From Bacilli bacterium (lineage in GTDB: Bacteria; Bacillota_I; Bacilli_A; RFN20; CAG-288), in assembly GCA_900769965.1 (NCBI GenBank), contig CAAGIQ010000071.1, positions 1 through 6,814 of the forward strand: DNA of 6,814 nucleotides, written 5' to 3'. The translations under genes were made by a program, and so were the position numbers. Of the stretch, positions 5,464 to 6,814 are shown piece by piece; position 1 is the first letter of the stretch, and every line of letters starts with the position of its first letter. Under the pieces are notes generated by a model. It had not been told where the DNA came from, made no database searches, and was given only the letters and a program-made list of their open reading frames with translations.

Positions 5464-6733
5464 ATGGTTGATTGCACCAATATTTTATCACTATTAAAGA
5501 TTAATAGTGAATCTTTAAAATGTGACCCAGAGATAGTCACTTCTGATGGAGGTTACATTATCTTTTTGTATTTAAAAGATAATCGTTCTCTTTGTCCCTA
5601 GCTGCGGTAGTAACAAAATAAATATAAAGGATCATTCTGTAGTTCACATTACTCATTCTATTATTCAAGTAGCAAATATTACGCTATATATTGATAAACA
5701 TAGATATGTATGTAAAGACTGTGGAAAGACTTTTACTCAAAGCATTTCATTTATATCTAAAAGAAACAGTATTTCAAACACAACTAAGCAAATTATTTTA
5801 GAAAAGCTAAAAGACAACATATCTTTTTCTAAAGTAGCTAAAGAATTAAATGTATCTATTCAAACGGTTATAAATGTTTTTGATGATAATGTAAAAGTTA
5901 GTAGAAATACCTTGCCAAATATCTTATGTATAGATGAATTTTACTTTAAAGTGGCTAAAGGAATTAAATACCCTTGTGTCATAACTGGATTTCATCCTTT
6001 TAAAATCATAGACGTTATTAGATCACGACAAATGAGCCAATTAACGCATTATTTTGGCAATATTATGCCTTCTGAGAGAAATAGAGTTAAATACTTTGTT
6101 TCCGATATGAACGATACATATAGAGAGATTAAGGCACTTTTCTTTCCTAAATCAATTCATATTATAGATACGTTTCATGTCGTTCTATTATTTACAAATG
6201 CTTTAAATATGATTAGGAAAAGGATAATGAAAAAATATAATGTTAAGTCTTATGAATACTACTTTTTAAAGACTAACTGGAAGAGTATTCTAATGAACTC
6301 AAATAAGCTGAGTAAAAAAGAAAAGGTGGATTCAAAAACAGGTGAAGTATATACATTTAAGGAACGATTTTTTGATGATTTAATGATATTTCCAGAACTA
6401 TATGAAGCATATATGATCAAGGATGATTTCTTATATTATGAAAAGAAAAGTGAAGTGAAAAAAGTTATGAATATGATTAGTATTTTCGTTGAAAGATGTA
6501 GAAATGCATCATCAGAAGAGATGAGAAAATGTGGAGAGTCACTAAATAAATGGAGTAATGAAATAGCTAATGGTTTTATAAAAAACGAGTATAACCTAAA
6601 CATAACAAACGCAAAAGCAGAGCGTATGAATCGCACAATAGGAGACATTTTAAGAAACGCTTTTGGTTATAAATCCTTCGACAGATTAAGAAAAAGAGTG
6701 CTATATATCGAGAGAGAAAAATCAAAAAAATAA
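5464..6733 (+). pseudogene. ISL3-family transposase, split by a one-base shift at CCC TAG
   Basis: A DDE transposase that would cut and move this IS. The first frame runs 45 codons from the ATG at 5464 to TAG at 5599-5601. The rest continues in the +1 frame, open from 5576 to the TAA at 6731-6733. Joined by reading CCT in place of CCC, the product is 422 residues, close to the usual ISL3 length. In that numbering the zinc finger is C44, C47 (CPSCGS) and C83, C86 (CKDCGKTF). A helix-turn-helix lies at about 117-139, and likely catalytic residues are D157 (CIDEF), D214 (SDMND) and E386 (KAERMNR), with the ISL3-type NAFGY after the last. There is no other defect. The shift falls between C44 and C47, so the two parts separately cannot make the finger. 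It is either an inactivating insertion, a sequence error, or a programmed +1 frameshift; the sequence cannot decide. Confidence 0.85.
5596..5602 (+). other. Frame junction CCC TAG C, possible +1 recoding site
   Basis: The zero frame reads CCC then the stop TAG. A tRNA-Pro slipping one base forward from CCC to CCT restores the transposase frame (AGC TGC GGT). The permitted window for any shift is 5576-5601, bounded by the TAA of the +1 frame at 5573-5575. CCC followed by a stop codon is a known type of +1 slippery site. No clear stimulatory Shine-Dalgarno-like sequence is seen upstream. Confidence 0.4.
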
Positions 6734-6742
6734 CATTAAAAA

Positions 6743-6784
6743 ACTGGGGTCAGGATTGATTTCTCAACCCCGGAAAACCCCAGT
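6743..6784 (+). terminator. Hairpin after the transposase, overlapping the right end of the IS
   Basis: ACTGGGGT (6743-6750) pairs with ACCCCAGT (6777-6784), the latter inside the right inverted repeat. A shorter alternative pairs GGGGT (6746-6750) with ACCCC (6767-6771). It begins nine bases after the transposase stop and is the most GC-rich stretch of the IS. No long T-run follows, so it may slow or end transcription or act as an extra transposase contact. Confidence 0.4.
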
Positions 6785-6799
6785 AGATTTTAAAGTACC
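6773..6799 (-). repeat. Right terminal inverted repeat (27 bp)
   Basis: A perfect inverted copy of 5345-5371, ending in AAAGTACC at the element boundary. Confidence 0.95.
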
Positions 6800-6807
6800 A
6801 ACAAACA
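6800..6807. repeat. Right 8-bp target site duplication of the IS
   Basis: AACAAACA, identical to 5337-5344. The last seven bases of the window (6808-6814) are host sequence that originally followed rarA. Confidence 0.93.
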
Positions 6808-6814
6808 TTAGTTA

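Larger units (their letters stand above)
5345..6799 (+). mobile_element. Complete ISL3-family insertion sequence, 1455 bp
   Basis: The element has 27-bp perfect terminal inverted repeats beginning GGTACTTTAAAATCTAC, identical 8-bp flanking duplications, and one transposase coding region with ISL3-type zinc finger, helix-turn-helix and DDE residues. Size, GG ends and 8-bp duplication are all typical of ISL3. It sits between rarA and whatever lay downstream. The perfect ends and duplications suggest a recent insertion, but the transposase reading frame contains a one-base shift. No passenger genes are present. Confidence 0.95.

Noticed and set aside
6436..6648. Minus-strand open frame opposite the transposase C-terminus
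   Set aside because: It is hydrophobic only because it is antisense to a Lys/Asn-rich coding sequence; no start signals.
5912..6733. Transposase starting independently at the TTG at 5912
   Set aside because: The same frame is open and matches the ISL3 zinc finger and helix-turn-helix from 5597 onward, and there is no ribosome binding site before 5912.

Overview
The window is AT-rich, compactly packed bacterial DNA. Three things point to a low-GC Firmicute of the Bacilli/Erysipelotrichia/Mollicutes-like type: strong AGGAGG-type ribosome binding sites, the close linkage of mnmA with rarA, and the base composition. All recognised tryptophans use TGG and rarA ends at TGA, so the standard code fits better than the Mycoplasma code. 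I cannot name a species.

Left part (1-3651, all minus strand): a tightly packed, probably co-transcribed set. In transcription order it holds a 70-residue acidic protein of unknown function, dtd (D-aminoacyl-tRNA deacylase), mnmA (tRNA 2-thiouridylase), a Nudix hydrolase of unknown substrate, and rimO (ribosomal protein S12 methylthiotransferase, cut by the window edge). Gaps are 2 bp or are overlaps of 11 and 41 bp, except for 66 bp before rimO, where a good separate promoter can be seen. The theme is translation quality: removal of D-amino acids from tRNA, wobble-base thiolation and ribosome modification.

Middle part (3652-4061): a 410-bp divergent intergenic region without a convincing gene. 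It contains a series of small hairpins, two near-identical palindromes whose centres lie 22 bp apart, and a C4/G4 stem followed by a T-run on the minus strand. It may hold a small RNA or a structured leader. The plus-strand gene rarA (4062-5336, replication-associated AAA+ ATPase) follows, with a -10 box so close to its ATG that the mRNA may be leaderless.

Right part (5337-6807): a complete ISL3-family insertion sequence of 1455 bp (5345-6799). It has 27-bp perfect terminal inverted repeats and is bracketed by identical 8-bp target duplications that start on the base after the rarA stop codon. Its transposase is split by one extra base at CCC TAG, inside the first Cys pair of the zinc finger. 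This is either a fresh inactivating mutation or a +1 programmed frameshift site. A long hairpin at the left end overlaps the transposase -10 box and ribosome binding site, has T-runs on both sides, and looks built to shield the element from transcription coming out of rarA. These two IS features are the most interesting leads; I see no wholly new multi-gene system here.
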